Source of the DNA: Allomuricauda sp.
Lineage (GTDB): Bacteria > Bacteroidota > Bacteroidia > Flavobacteriales > Flavobacteriaceae
Assembly: GCF_028280385.1 (NCBI RefSeq)
Contig: NZ_JANQLX010000008.1
Coordinates: forward strand, 1 to 64,000
Length of the DNA: 64,000 nucleotides
Reading direction: 5' to 3'
Shown here piece after piece: positions 35,404-43,662 of this stretch. How positions within the stretch are numbered: the first letter of the stretch is position 1; each line of letters starts with the position of its first letter. Made by a program: the position numbers and the translations under genes. Below the pieces are notes generated by a model, which saw only the letters and a program-made list of their open reading frames with translations, made no database searches and was not told the origin of the DNA.

Positions 35404-35757
35404 TTAGTCTTTTTTCTCCAATTTTTTGGTTACCAAAAACCCTACCATCAACCCAACGCCAGCCATAAGGAAAATGGTTCCTGGAAAGGCAATTTCCTCG
35501 TCCAGGCCCAATCCGTTCACCAAGGAGGAGGCCAAGAATATGGCAACACCTATGCTCATGAGCAATACTGCAAAATTGATTAGGATAATTTTCCACATGG
35601 GCAGCTCGTTCTGCCCCTTGGCCCTAAAAAAGATGCTTGCGTCCACGCCTTTTTCTATAAGTGCAAGACGTTCCCGGTTTCGGGTACTGAAATAGAGATA
35701 GCAAATTGCAAAGACGACTAGAAAAAAGCTGATCGGAATTAAAACTGCTTCTACCAT
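35404..35757 (-). CDS. DUF6249 family membrane protein
   Basis: 117 residues with three hydrophobic segments (~4-24, ~56-80, ~90-110) and the family phrase NRERLALIEKGVDASIFF after the first. Function unknown. It is divergent from an ECF sigma factor, and both genes carry a TGTAACC-N16-CGTC promoter facing outwards. This suggests DUF6249 is a target, and perhaps a membrane sensor or anti-sigma partner, of that sigma factor. Confidence 0.85.
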   Translation of the reverse strand: MVEAVLIPISFFLVVFAICYLYFSTRNRERLALIEKGVDASIFFRAKGQNELPMWKIILINFAVLLMSIGVAIFLASSLVNGLGLDEEIAFPGTIFLMAGVGLMVGFLVTKKLEKKD

Positions 35758-35801
35758 TGTGTTCGTTTTTTAATTGATTAATAAACTTGTTTTGCCCATA
35801 G

Positions 35802-35828
35802 GACGACACTTGAAGAAAGGAGGTTACA
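35802..35828 (-). promoter_or_regulatory. ECF-type promoter of DUF6249 gene
   Basis: Minus strand TGTAACC (35828-35822), 16-base spacer, CGTC (35805-35802). CGTC is a common -10 block of ECF sigma factors. It is a mirror of the sigma gene's own promoter 28 bases away. The leader would be about 40 bases. Confidence 0.6.
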
Positions 35829-35855
35829 GCTTCAGGGCATTTTTTTTATTTTTAA

Positions 35856-35882
35856 TGTAACCTGTGACCTTTCCACGTCGTC
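35856..35882 (+). promoter_or_regulatory. ECF-type promoter of sigma factor gene
   Basis: TGTAACC (35856-35862), 16-base spacer, CGTC (35879-35882, within CGTCGTC). The -10 block ends 11 bases before ATG 35894. It excludes the in-frame GTG at 35864 as start. Same blocks and spacing as the divergent promoter of DUF6249. Confidence 0.6.
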
Positions 35883-35893
35883 TTACTGTACAA

Positions 35894-36478
35894 ATGGAGC
35901 AAACCACCGACCAACCGGATATTAAAGCCATCCTAAACGGGGATGCGCACGAATTTTCCAAGTTGGTGGACCAATACAAACATTTGGTTTTTACCATTGC
36001 GCTGAGAACCCTAAAAAATAGGGAAGAGGCGGAGGAAGTGGCGCAGGACACCTTTATCAAAGTGTATAGGTCTTTGGGGAACTATAAAGGGGATGCCAAA
36101 CTTTCTTCATGGATCTATAGAATTGCCTACAACACCTGTTTGGACCGAATTAAGCGGAATAAAAAAGAACTGGGCAATCTGCCCTTGGAGGAAGTAAATG
36201 GCAAGGCCGTTTCAGATATGCAAAATGCCTTGGATATGATGATGGTAAACGAACATTCCACACTGATTCGGAGATGTATTTCGAAGTTATCGGGGAGTGA
36301 CGCAGCTTTACTAACTTTGTTTTACTTTGAAGAGAAAAATTTAAACGAAATGGCCAAAATTTTGGAGATGTCACCAAATACGGCCAAAGTCAAATTGTTT
36401 AGGGCCCGTAATAGACTGGGCGCTATTTTGAAAGAACACATGCAACCGGAAATAATCAAAAATTATGGGAACGGATAA
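35894..36478 (+). CDS. RNA polymerase sigma factor, ECF type
   Basis: 194 residues from ATG 35894. Region 2 at ~20-90 (FSKLVDQYKHLVFTIALRTL, EEVAQDTFIKVYRSLGNYKG, KLSSWIYRIAYNTCLDRIK) and region 4 at ~125-185 (ISKLSGSDAALLTLFYFEEKN, NTAKVKLFRARNRLGAIL). Flanked by a divergent DUF6249 membrane gene and, overlapping by 14 bases, a two-helix membrane protein that is a likely anti-sigma factor. The matching promoters at 35802-35828 and 35856-35882 suggest autoregulation. Confidence 0.94.
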   Translation: MEQTTDQPDIKAILNGDAHEFSKLVDQYKHLVFTIALRTLKNREEAEEVAQDTFIKVYRSLGNYKGDAKLSSWIYRIAYNTCLDRIKRNKKELGNLPLEEVNGKAVSDMQNALDMMMVNEHSTLIRRCISKLSGSDAALLTLFYFEEKNLNEMAKILEMSPNTAKVKLFRARNRLGAILKEHMQPEIIKNYGNG

Positions 36479-36863
36479 AGATTTGGAAAAACTGGTGGAT
36501 AATTTGATGGGGGAGGCACCCTTGGAGACCGCTCCATCCAATTTTACCCATTTGGTGATGCAGGAGGTGACCAAACTGGAGCAGCAAAAAATTGTGTACA
36601 AACCTTTGATTTCCATGAAAACACTTTTAATGGTCTTGGGGGTTCTTGCGGTAGGGGTTGTGCTGTTAACGTTTATGTCGGAACCTGCTCCTACGGCATT
36701 GCCTTATCATGAGACCATTTCCGAACTGGGAAATTGGTTTTCCAACAAGCTGTCGCAAATCCAATTTTCCAAAACCATGGCCTATATGGTAGTGGCCATT
36801 GGTACCATGATGATTTTTCAGACTGTTGTACTGAAACGCTATTTCAACAATCGCTTGGTGTAA
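36465..36863 (+). CDS. Membrane protein, probable anti-sigma factor
   Basis: 132 residues. Soluble N-terminal part of ~48 residues (DLEKLVDNLMGEAPLETAPSN, FTHLVMQEVTKLEQQ), then two hydrophobic segments (TLLMVLGVLAVGVVLLTFM and MAYMVVAIGTMMIFQTVVL). It overlaps the sigma gene by 14 bases, the usual coupling of sigma and anti-sigma genes. No zinc-binding anti-sigma motif is seen, so the role rests on context. Confidence 0.82.
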   Translation: MGTDKDLEKLVDNLMGEAPLETAPSNFTHLVMQEVTKLEQQKIVYKPLISMKTLLMVLGVLAVGVVLLTFMSEPAPTALPYHETISELGNWFSNKLSQIQFSKTMAYMVVAIGTMMIFQTVVLKRYFNNRLV

Positions 36864-36877
36864 TCAATAAAACAAGA

Positions 36878-36922
36878 AAACCGGGTGAAACCTGAATGTT
36901 TTAAAGGTATCGCCCGGCTTTA
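36878..36922. terminator. Bidirectional terminator between membrane protein gene and htpG
   Basis: CCGGGTGAAACCT and AGGTATCGCCCGG form a long, slightly mismatched stem. On the minus strand TTTT follows; on the plus strand CTTTA follows, so it acts mainly for htpG. Confidence 0.8.
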
Positions 36923-36937
36923 TGCGTTTAGGTTTTG

Positions 36938-38824
36938 TTACTTGATCATCTCGTAACTGCGCGCAATAAAGTTGGTCAGTTCCTCGCCTTTGAGCAATCC
37001 TTTGGAAAGACGCGCCAAATCCAGTGACTGGTTGATTAGACGTTCCCGCTTTTTAGCGGTTTTGGTGTTCAAAATTTCACTGACCAGTTCGTGATTGGTA
37101 TTTACGATCAAATTGTACATTTCTGGCATATTGCCCATGCCAAACATACCTCCTCCGCCGGTCTGCTGCATCTCTTTCATGCGACGCATAAACTCTGGTT
37201 CTGTAATGATGAAAGGGGAAGCTGAACTATCCATGGCCTCCAATTGGATGGTATAACCTTTTTCTGTGGTCACTTTTTCAATTTCATCCTTTAATTTGTC
37301 CTTTTCCTCATCCGACAGTTTTGAAATGGCAGTGTCTTCCTTTTTGATCAGGTTATCCACGTGATCGGCATCAACACGGGCAAAAGATAGATTTTCCTTG
37401 GAGGTTTCCAGTTTTTGCATCAGGTGGGAAACAATGGGTGAATCCAAAAGGAGCACTTCGTATCCCTTGGCCTTGGCAGCCTCAATATAACTGTGTTGCG
37501 CCTCTTTATCAGATGCATAAAGAACCACAAGTTTATCATCTTTATCGGTTTGCGTATCCTTGATTTTGTCCTTCAGTTCCTCAAAGGTAAAATAGGAACC
37601 ATCCACAGTGGGATATAGGGCAAACTTGTCCGCCTTTTCGAAGAACTTGTCTTCAGATAGCATTCCGTATTCGATAACCACTTTAATATCATTCCATTTG
37701 TGCTCAAAATCCTCTCGATTGTTTTTGAACAGGGAAGTCAATTTATCTGCTACTTTTTTGGTGATATAGGACGATATTTTTTTGACGGCGCCATCTGCTT
37801 GCAAATACGAACGACTCACGTTCAAGGGAATGTCCGGGGAATCGATTACCCCACGGAGCATGGTTAGGAACTCAGGTACAATGCCTTCTACATTGTCTGT
37901 TACGAAAACCTGGTTCTGATACAGTTGGATCCTATCCTTTTGGATATTGAGATCGTTGGTCAACTTTGGAAAATACAAAATCCCGGTAAGGTTGAAGGGG
38001 TAGTCCACATTTAAATGGATGTTGAACAAGGGCTCTTCAAACTGCATAGGATATAGTTCCCTGTAAAAGTTTTTATAGTCTTCCTCTTCCAGGTCTACAG
38101 GTTTCTTGGTCCAAGCTGGATTGGGATTGTTGATGATATCGTCCACCTCTTGGGTTGGTGCGGGATCCTCTTCTTTAGCCCCTTCGGGTTTTGGCAAGGT
38201 TTCCGTTTTGGTGCCAAACTTAATGGGGATGGGCATAAACTTGTTGTACTTGGCCAGCAGCTCCCTTATTTTGGAGTTTTCCAAGAATTCTGTGGAGTCT
38301 TCAGCGATATGAAGGATGATTTCAGTACCTCTATCCTCTTTTTTCGCTTTTTCTAGGGTAAACTCAGGAGAGCCATCACAGGTCCAATGCACAGCGGGTT
38401 CCTCCTTAAAACTTTTGGTAATGATTTCCACTTTATCCGCTACCATAAAGGCGGAGTAAAATCCTAGCCCAAAGTGACCAATAATGCCTGCATCCTTCCC
38501 AGCGTCCTTGTATTTGTCCAGGAACTCCTCGGCACCTGAAAATGCAACTTCGTTGATGTATTTTTTTACTTCCTCGGCAGTCATCCCAATTCCTTGGTCC
38601 AGGATATGGATTTTTTTGTTGTCCTTATCCACTTTGACCTCAATTTGGGGATTGCCATATTCCACTTTGGCCTCACCTATGGATGTTAGGTGCTTCAACT
38701 TTAGAGTTGCGTCTGTTGCGTTGGAGATAAGTTCTCTTAGGAATATCTCATGATCGCTATAAAGGAACTTTTTAATTAGGGGAAATATGTTTTCTACTGA
38801 AACATTGATTTTGCCTGTAGCCAT
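36938..38824 (-). CDS. htpG: Molecular chaperone HtpG (Hsp90)
   Basis: 628 residues from ATG 38824 (MATGKINVSVENIFPLIKKF); an ATG 36 bases upstream gives a less typical N-terminus. GHKL ATPase domain (LRELISNATDATLKLK, ILDQGIGMTAEEVKKYI, GHFGLGFYSAFMVADKVEI), middle domain (YPFNLTGILYFPKL, LNVSRSYLQ) and C-terminal dimer domain. ATP-driven cytoplasmic chaperone. Upstream carries a TGACA direct repeat, a possible stress-control site. Confidence 0.97.
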   Translation of the reverse strand: MATGKINVSVENIFPLIKKFLYSDHEIFLRELISNATDATLKLKHLTSIGEAKVEYGNPQIEVKVDKDNKKIHILDQGIGMTAEEVKKYINEVAFSGAEEFLDKYKDAGKDAGIIGHFGLGFYSAFMVADKVEIITKSFKEEPAVHWTCDGSPEFTLEKAKKEDRGTEIILHIAEDSTEFLENSKIRELLAKYNKFMPIPIKFGTKTETLPKPEGAKEEDPAPTQEVDDIINNPNPAWTKKPVDLEEEDYKNFYRELYPMQFEEPLFNIHLNVDYPFNLTGILYFPKLTNDLNIQKDRIQLYQNQVFVTDNVEGIVPEFLTMLRGVIDSPDIPLNVSRSYLQADGAVKKISSYITKKVADKLTSLFKNNREDFEHKWNDIKVVIEYGMLSEDKFFEKADKFALYPTVDGSYFTFEELKDKIKDTQTDKDDKLVVLYASDKEAQHSYIEAAKAKGYEVLLLDSPIVSHLMQKLETSKENLSFARVDADHVDNLIKKEDTAISKLSDEEKDKLKDEIEKVTTEKGYTIQLEAMDSSASPFIITEPEFMRRMKEMQQTGGGGMFGMGNMPEMYNLIVNTNHELVSEILNTKTAKKRERLINQSLDLARLSKGLLKGEELTNFIARSYEMIK

Positions 38825-38883
38825 TGCTTTAAGATTTTCATTTTGATCAAAGGATGACAAAAAAAATACCAGAATAATAAAGC

Positions 38884-38896
38884 TGACAAACTGACA
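38884..38896 (-). promoter_or_regulatory. TGTCA direct repeat upstream of htpG
   Basis: On the htpG strand TGTCA-GTT-TGTCA, two 5-bp copies with 8-bp period, about 60 bases before the start codon. Candidate binding site of a stress regulator. Inferred only from position and repetition. Confidence 0.35.
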
Positions 38897-38975
38897 TTTA
38901 ACGAGCCAAAATGATTTTAAACAAAATTTAACATGATTTGTTTAATAAAAAGTTTTAAAGATTAAACAAAAATAG

Positions 38976-38983
38976 TATATTTG
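38976..38983 (+). promoter_or_regulatory. -7 promoter element of possible small RNA
   Basis: TATATTTG, an exact match to TAnnTTTG, in an AT-rich context. The next terminator is about 100 bases downstream. Confidence 0.5.
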
Positions 38984-38988
38984 TATCG

Positions 38989-39087
38989 TTATGGAGGAAG
39001 ATTGCTATGTTAATTCCATGCTATAACAAGTTTGTTTATTGGTTAGGTTGTTGGAAACGCACTATCTGAGGATGGTGCGTTTTTATT
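38989..39087 (+). ncRNA. Candidate small RNA upstream of fabH
   Basis: A promoter (38976-38983) and a terminator (stem AACGCAC 39056-39062 with GTGCGTT 39075-39081, then TTTATTT) bracket about 100 bases with no useful reading frame. The only ORF from ATG 38991 is 11 codons. It could be an independent sRNA or an attenuated leader of fabH. No known RNA family could be assigned by eye. Confidence 0.35.
39055..39087 (+). terminator. Terminator of possible small RNA
   Basis: 7-bp stem AACGCAC/GTGCGTT with 12-base loop and a T-rich tail. Confidence 0.65.
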
Positions 39088-39216
39088 TGACCGCTCAACC
39101 CCAGTTGCTATCGGCTAAACTATTTTTTGGAAGATATTCCCACTAGATTGAATATATTTTTTACTTTTCCATGAATTACCTGCCCTTAAAGAGACAGGTT
39201 GCTCAAAGAACTATAT

Positions 39217-40224
39217 ATGTACAACTCAAAAATTTCTGGACTCGGATACTATGTTCCCGACAATGTGGTAACCAATGATGATCTGTCCAAAGTGATGGAC
39301 ACCAGTGACGAATGGATCCAAGAACGGACGGGAATCAAGGAAAGACGACATGTGGTCAAGGGAACCGATACCACCACATCCATGGGGGTAAAAGCTGCGG
39401 AAATTGCTATTGAAAGAGCCGGAATTGATAAGAACGATATAGATTTTATTGTTTTTGCAACCTTAAGCCCTGATTACTACTTCCCCGGCCCTGGGGTGCT
39501 GGTGCAAAGGGATTTGGGTATTAAAACCGTTGGTGCCCTGGATGTTAGGAACCAATGTTCCGGTTTTGTCTATGGGGTGTCCGTGGCAGATCAGTATATA
39601 AAGAGCGGGATGTATAAAAATGTGTTGGTCATCGGTTCGGAATTGCATTCCCACGGCCTGGATATGACCACTAGGGGCAGGGGGGTATCCGTTATTTTTG
39701 GAGATGGTGCAGGTGCTGCCGTACTTACGCGGGAGGAAGATACTTCAAAAGGAATTCTGTCATCCCATTTACACTCCGAAGGACAACATGCGGAAGAACT
39801 TTCATTGATTGCCCCTGGGATGGGCAAACGCTGGGTAACCGATATCATTGAAGACCAAAATCCGGAGGATACCTCGTACTTTCCATATATGAACGGCCAG
39901 TTTGTGTTCAAAAATGCCGTAGTACGATTTAGTGAAGTGATCATGGAGGGCCTGCAAAAGAACAATCTTGGTCCCCAGGACATTGATATGCTGGTTCCAC
40001 ACCAGGCCAATTTGCGAATATCACAATTTGTACAAAAGAAATTTGGCCTTTCCAATGACCAAGTCTTCAATAACATCATGAATTATGGTAACACCACTGC
40101 AGCTTCCATACCCATAGCGCTGACCGAGGCGTGGGAGCAAGGCAAGATTAAGGAAGGGGATGTTGTTGTATTGGCCGCTTTTGGAAGCGGTTTTACCTGG
40201 GGCAGTGTTATTATAAAATGGTAA
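39217..40224 (+). CDS. fabH: Beta-ketoacyl-ACP synthase III
   Basis: 335 residues from ATG 39217 (MYNSKISGLGYYVPDN); the TTG at 39199 only adds a few residues. Starts fatty-acid chains by condensing an acyl-CoA with malonyl-ACP. Catalytic cysteine in LDVRNQCSGFVYG, histidine in VPHQANLRIS, asparagine in IMNYGNTTAASIPIAL. The Flavobacteria usually start branched chains with such enzymes. A small oxidase-like gene begins 1 base after its stop. Confidence 0.95.
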   Translation: MYNSKISGLGYYVPDNVVTNDDLSKVMDTSDEWIQERTGIKERRHVVKGTDTTTSMGVKAAEIAIERAGIDKNDIDFIVFATLSPDYYFPGPGVLVQRDLGIKTVGALDVRNQCSGFVYGVSVADQYIKSGMYKNVLVIGSELHSHGLDMTTRGRGVSVIFGDGAGAAVLTREEDTSKGILSSHLHSEGQHAEELSLIAPGMGKRWVTDIIEDQNPEDTSYFPYMNGQFVFKNAVVRFSEVIMEGLQKNNLGPQDIDMLVPHQANLRISQFVQKKFGLSNDQVFNNIMNYGNTTAASIPIALTEAWEQGKIKEGDVVVLAAFGSGFTWGSVIIKW

Positions 40225-40225
40225 T

Positions 40226-40765
40226 ATGGGGCGACAGCTACAGCAATTGACCCCACCCCTGATTGATTTTATTGAAAACCAAAAAATGTTCTTTGTGGCC
40301 ACCGCTATGGAGCAAGGAACCATAAATCTCTCACCCAAAGGCCTGGATTCCCTTCGAATCTTAAATGAAAAAAGGGTCATTTGGCTGAACCTTACCGGAA
40401 GTGGGAACGAAACCGCAATCCATCTGAGTCACCATAACAGGATTACCATGATGTTCTGTGCTTTTGAAGGCGACCCCATCATTTTGAGATTATATGGGAC
40501 GGCAACGACCCACGAGTTTGAAAGCAAGGGTTGGCAGGAACACATCGCAATGTTTCCGGATATTGCTGGGGGCAGACAGTTGGTTGATGTTCAAATTGAC
40601 CGTGTGCAAACATCGTGTGGTATGGGCGTACCCGTAATGGAATACAAATCACAGCGCCAAGGCCTATTGGATTGGGCTGAAAAACAAGGGGAAGAAGGAC
40701 TGAGGAAATACTGGCAAAAGAAAAATTCAAGCAGTATTGATGGGATGCCTTTGAAAAAATCATAA
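40226..40765 (+). CDS. Pyridoxamine 5'-phosphate oxidase family protein
   Basis: 179 residues. Flavin-binding split-barrel fold: FIENQKMFFVATAMEQGTIN, SPKGLDSLRIL, IWLNLTGSGNETAIHLSHHN, ITMMFCAFEGDPIILRLYG. The C-terminal part (QTSCGMGVPVMEY) is typical of the branch sometimes called PNPOx-like or FMN-binding uncharacterised. Reaction unknown. Directly follows fabH (1 base gap) and ends at a strong terminator. Confidence 0.92.
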   Translation: MGRQLQQLTPPLIDFIENQKMFFVATAMEQGTINLSPKGLDSLRILNEKRVIWLNLTGSGNETAIHLSHHNRITMMFCAFEGDPIILRLYGTATTHEFESKGWQEHIAMFPDIAGGRQLVDVQIDRVQTSCGMGVPVMEYKSQRQGLLDWAEKQGEEGLRKYWQKKNSSSIDGMPLKKS

Positions 40766-40769
40766 AAAG

Positions 40770-40803
40770 TAAACCCGAATTTCCATTGGAAATTCGGGTT
40801 TTA
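40770..40803. terminator. Bidirectional terminator
   Basis: AAACCCGAATTTCC and GGAAATTCGGGTTT form a perfect 14-bp stem with a 4-base loop, followed by Ts on the right and preceded by As on the left. Confidence 0.92.
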
Positions 40804-40860
40804 ATGATAGACCTTGAAGACTAACCAACCAACACTCTGTCAAGGAATACCAAGATCATT

Positions 40861-43314
40861 TTATAAGATTCCGCCGCTGGATTGCTTGGTGTTGCTATCC
40901 CTTCGCTTACGTTGTTTGGCCCTGTATTTACCTCCACCAAACCTGTAAGACAATCCTGCATAAACGTTGTGACTTTCCCAATTGAACCCACCGGTTTGTA
41001 CATATGGCCGCTGACCATCAAATTGGAACATCATACTGTTAAAGATGTCGTTGTAGTTAAGACTGATGGTACCCTTGCCCTGCGCAAAGCTGTATCTGGC
41101 CCCTATATTTACGAAGTACATGGGCTCTATGGTAAATTGAATGTTCTGGTTTTGACCCCTATAGAAACCGAATAGCTGCATGGTCAGTTTTTTGGTCACC
41201 GTAAAGCTATTGTTCATACGAAGGTTCCAGGCGGTGTTGTCCACTTCCACGTTTTCCACTAGAATGTCATTTTCGGTGGGGTCCGGACTATCTCCCACTA
41301 AACTTTCTGTGATACCACGGTTGGTTTGTGAATACAAATCAAAACTTCCGTTGATGCTCCACCATTTGGTGGGTTTGTAATTCACGGCCAGTTCAACACC
41401 ATAGGCGTTGGTCTTGTCGAAATTGTCAAAGGTCAGGATCAACTTGTTGAAATCTAGTCGGTCCACGTACACGGCCCGGTTGATCTCGTCAGAAATGGTT
41501 CTGTAGAACACTCCGGTGGTTATGCTACCGTTTTTAATACGTTTGGTATAGTTTACCTCATAGGAATTGGTAAACTGGGGTACCAAGCTAGGGTTACCGA
41601 ATGAAGAAATTAAGGGTGTTGCCCATTCCCTGATGGGATTTACCTGTTGCAGTCCAGGCCTATCCACCCTTCTGCTATAACTGACTTGAAGCTGATCTTT
41701 TTCATTGGGTCGGTACGTTAAGAACGCGGATGGGTAGATCTCCGTGTATTTATCGGTAAAGGCCCGTACTTGATTGGTATCCGCTTTTACTTCCACGTTC
41801 TCAATTCGTGCTCCTATTTGATAGGACCATTTTTCCCTGTTTTGGGCAAAGGTCACATAGGCCGAATAAATATCCATCTTATAGTCAAAGTCCGTACTAG
41901 GTGTGGGAATCAAATTGCCATCGGCATTAAAGGACAGTCCAGTTGAACTGTAATCCACATTGGTTTCAAAAATTCTGGATTCCAATCCCACCTCCAATTT
42001 GGAGATACTGTCCAGGGGATTCACGTAATCCAAGTTGGTGATGGTCTGGGTACGTTCCGTATCCACAAAATCCATATAATCCGGGAATAAACTGGCGCCA
42101 GTGGTCTTAAAGTCGGCATCCTGATCATTCTCAAATCTGTTGTGGTCAATTTCAAGCTCAATGTTGTGACCTTCTTTTTTAAAGTCCAGTTTGTAATCGA
42201 AGTTGTATTGTTCGCTTCTGTTATCGCTGTCGTCAGAAAATACTTGGGTCAAGTTTCTGGCAAGGTCGCTATTATAGATCACCGCAGTGGTGCCCAGCCC
42301 ATTCCCTTCAAAGATGTTCTGATTGGTAAAAACGGAGATGGTGTTTTTGTCATTCAGATAAAAATCCACTCCAACCTTATACAAGTGCGACTTATTGTTG
42401 TTGAAAAAGTCAAAATCCTGAATGGAGTTTTCATCATCTCGGAAAATCAGACCGTCGTTCACGTATTTCCCAATGTTATTTCCGTAGTTGCCATAAAAGT
42501 TGAACTTTCCATTTCTGTAGTTCATATCTATGGAGCTATTGAACTTGGCCTCAATACCCTTGGTAAGCCCGGTGGTGACATTTCCATTGAACCCAACATT
42601 GGCGTTTTTGTGCAATACAATATTGATGATCCCACTCATTCCTTCCGGATTGTATTTAGCGGAAGGATTGGTAATCAACTCAATGGATTTAATGGATGTT
42701 GAGGGTATCTGTCGAAGTAATTGGGCCACGGGGACATTGGAAAGTTTTCCGTCCACCATTACCCTTACATTGCTGTTGCCTCGCATGGTGATGTCCCCGG
42801 TCTGGGAATCTACATTTACTGAAGGAATGTTGTTCATGATATCAGAGGCGGTGGCCCCGGCAGTAGTCAAGTCCTTTCCAACATTGATCACCTTTCTGTC
42901 CACCCTTTGCTCAATTGTGGTACGTTCGGCCACTACTTCCACCTCAGATAGTTCTTCAGTGGTCTCTTCCAGCCTTATGGTGCCCACGTTAACTTTCCTG
43001 TTTTTCTTGGTGATTACCAATTTCTGGGAATGGGTCTTGTAACCAATATATTGCACTTCCAGAATAAAAGAGCCTTCGGGCAGTTTCTTAATTTCAAAAC
43101 TTCCATCTTCTGTGGTGATTCCACCAGTAATGGTCTCGGTGCCATCCTCAGACTTAACAACAATGGCAGCGTAGGCCACGGGCTCGTTCAAAGTTTGATC
43201 GATTACCGTACCGGAAATGGAACCTACAGGAGGTTCATTGTCATTGTTGGCACGTAAATTTTCAGGTAAAATGTTGCACAGCAATAGTGCAAAAAGAAAG
43301 ATTACTCTTTTCAT
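40861..43314 (-). CDS. TonB-dependent receptor-like outer membrane beta-barrel protein
   Basis: 817 residues from ATG 43314 (MKRVIFLFALLLCNILP); the frame reads 50 codons further upstream but the promoter blocks lie there. Signal peptide, CarboxypepD_reg domain (~40-130; GSISGTVIDQTLNEPVAYAAI), plug domain (~135-240; VINVGKDLTTAGATASDIMNNIPSV, GMSGIINIVLHK), then a CirA/outer-membrane beta-barrel family 41-type barrel (YSRRVDRPGLQQVNPI). The C-terminus continues past the barrel in a basic tail (KYRAKQRKRRDSNTKQ). Substrate unknown; no SusD neighbour, so a general nutrient or metal receptor or a stress-response barrel is possible. Confidence 0.93.
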   Translation of the reverse strand: MKRVIFLFALLLCNILPENLRANNDNEPPVGSISGTVIDQTLNEPVAYAAIVVKSEDGTETITGGITTEDGSFEIKKLPEGSFILEVQYIGYKTHSQKLVITKKNRKVNVGTIRLEETTEELSEVEVVAERTTIEQRVDRKVINVGKDLTTAGATASDIMNNIPSVNVDSQTGDITMRGNSNVRVMVDGKLSNVPVAQLLRQIPSTSIKSIELITNPSAKYNPEGMSGIINIVLHKNANVGFNGNVTTGLTKGIEAKFNSSIDMNYRNGKFNFYGNYGNNIGKYVNDGLIFRDDENSIQDFDFFNNNKSHLYKVGVDFYLNDKNTISVFTNQNIFEGNGLGTTAVIYNSDLARNLTQVFSDDSDNRSEQYNFDYKLDFKKEGHNIELEIDHNRFENDQDADFKTTGASLFPDYMDFVDTERTQTITNLDYVNPLDSISKLEVGLESRIFETNVDYSSTGLSFNADGNLIPTPSTDFDYKMDIYSAYVTFAQNREKWSYQIGARIENVEVKADTNQVRAFTDKYTEIYPSAFLTYRPNEKDQLQVSYSRRVDRPGLQQVNPIREWATPLISSFGNPSLVPQFTNSYEVNYTKRIKNGSITTGVFYRTISDEINRAVYVDRLDFNKLILTFDNFDKTNAYGVELAVNYKPTKWWSINGSFDLYSQTNRGITESLVGDSPDPTENDILVENVEVDNTAWNLRMNNSFTVTKKLTMQLFGFYRGQNQNIQFTIEPMYFVNIGARYSFAQGKGTISLNYNDIFNSMMFQFDGQRPYVQTGGFNWESHNVYAGLSYRFGGGKYRAKQRKRRDSNTKQSSGGIL

Positions 43315-43662
43315 GAGTTGTTCGTTTTTGATTGATTGATGTTGATTACAAGACGATATGTGGCCTTTTATGTTACATATTTTATGGGGTTTAACATATT
43401 TTAACAGCGGTGGAATTGCTAAGGTGCTGTAAGGGAGGAGGTTTTGGAAAGACGAAAATTGCAATTTTTGGGAAAAGAAAAACCCTGACTTCCGATATGA
43501 ACCGAAACGCCAGGGCTAAATACATTGATAAGCTATACTAAACACTAACCATTAACTATAAAAAAATACAGACTTACCAATGCTTAATTTTGTACGTACA
43601 ATAGACGGGCTTTTTTCCGAATAGTTACAATTACTAAATCAGTTTAACACTTAAATTAACAA
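43315..43662. other. 348-base divergent region, TonB receptor / CoA-binding gene
   Basis: Contains an ECF-type promoter for the TonB receptor (43352-43377), an imperfect 5-bp hairpin (CCCTG 43483-43487 with CAGGG 43511-43515), and an AT-rich stretch with ACTAACCATTAACTATAA. No gene seen. Confidence 0.6.
43352..43377 (-). promoter_or_regulatory. ECF-type promoter of TonB receptor gene
   Basis: Minus strand TGTAAC (43377-43372), 16-base spacer, CGTC (43355-43352), followed by TT as in the sigma gene promoter at 35.9 kb (CGTCTT). Relative to that promoter the spacing is one base shorter. The leader would be about 30 bases. Confidence 0.45.

Larger units (their letters stand above)
38825..39216. 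other. 392-base region between htpG and fabH
   Basis: Holds a TGACA-N3-TGACA repeat on the htpG side, an AT-rich block, a strong TATATTTG promoter element at 38976, a short transcribed-looking segment of about 100 bases ending in a hairpin terminator near 39085, and then the fabH leader. No protein gene longer than 11 codons follows the promoter. Confidence 0.6.

Noticed and set aside
43315..43464. Extended N-terminus of the TonB receptor
   Set aside because: The added 50 residues precede the signal peptide and cover the promoter blocks.
43483..43515. Attenuator hairpin in the TonB receptor leader
   Set aside because: The stem is only 5 bp with a 23-base loop, and it lies upstream of the likely promoter at 43352-43377, so it would not be in the leader.
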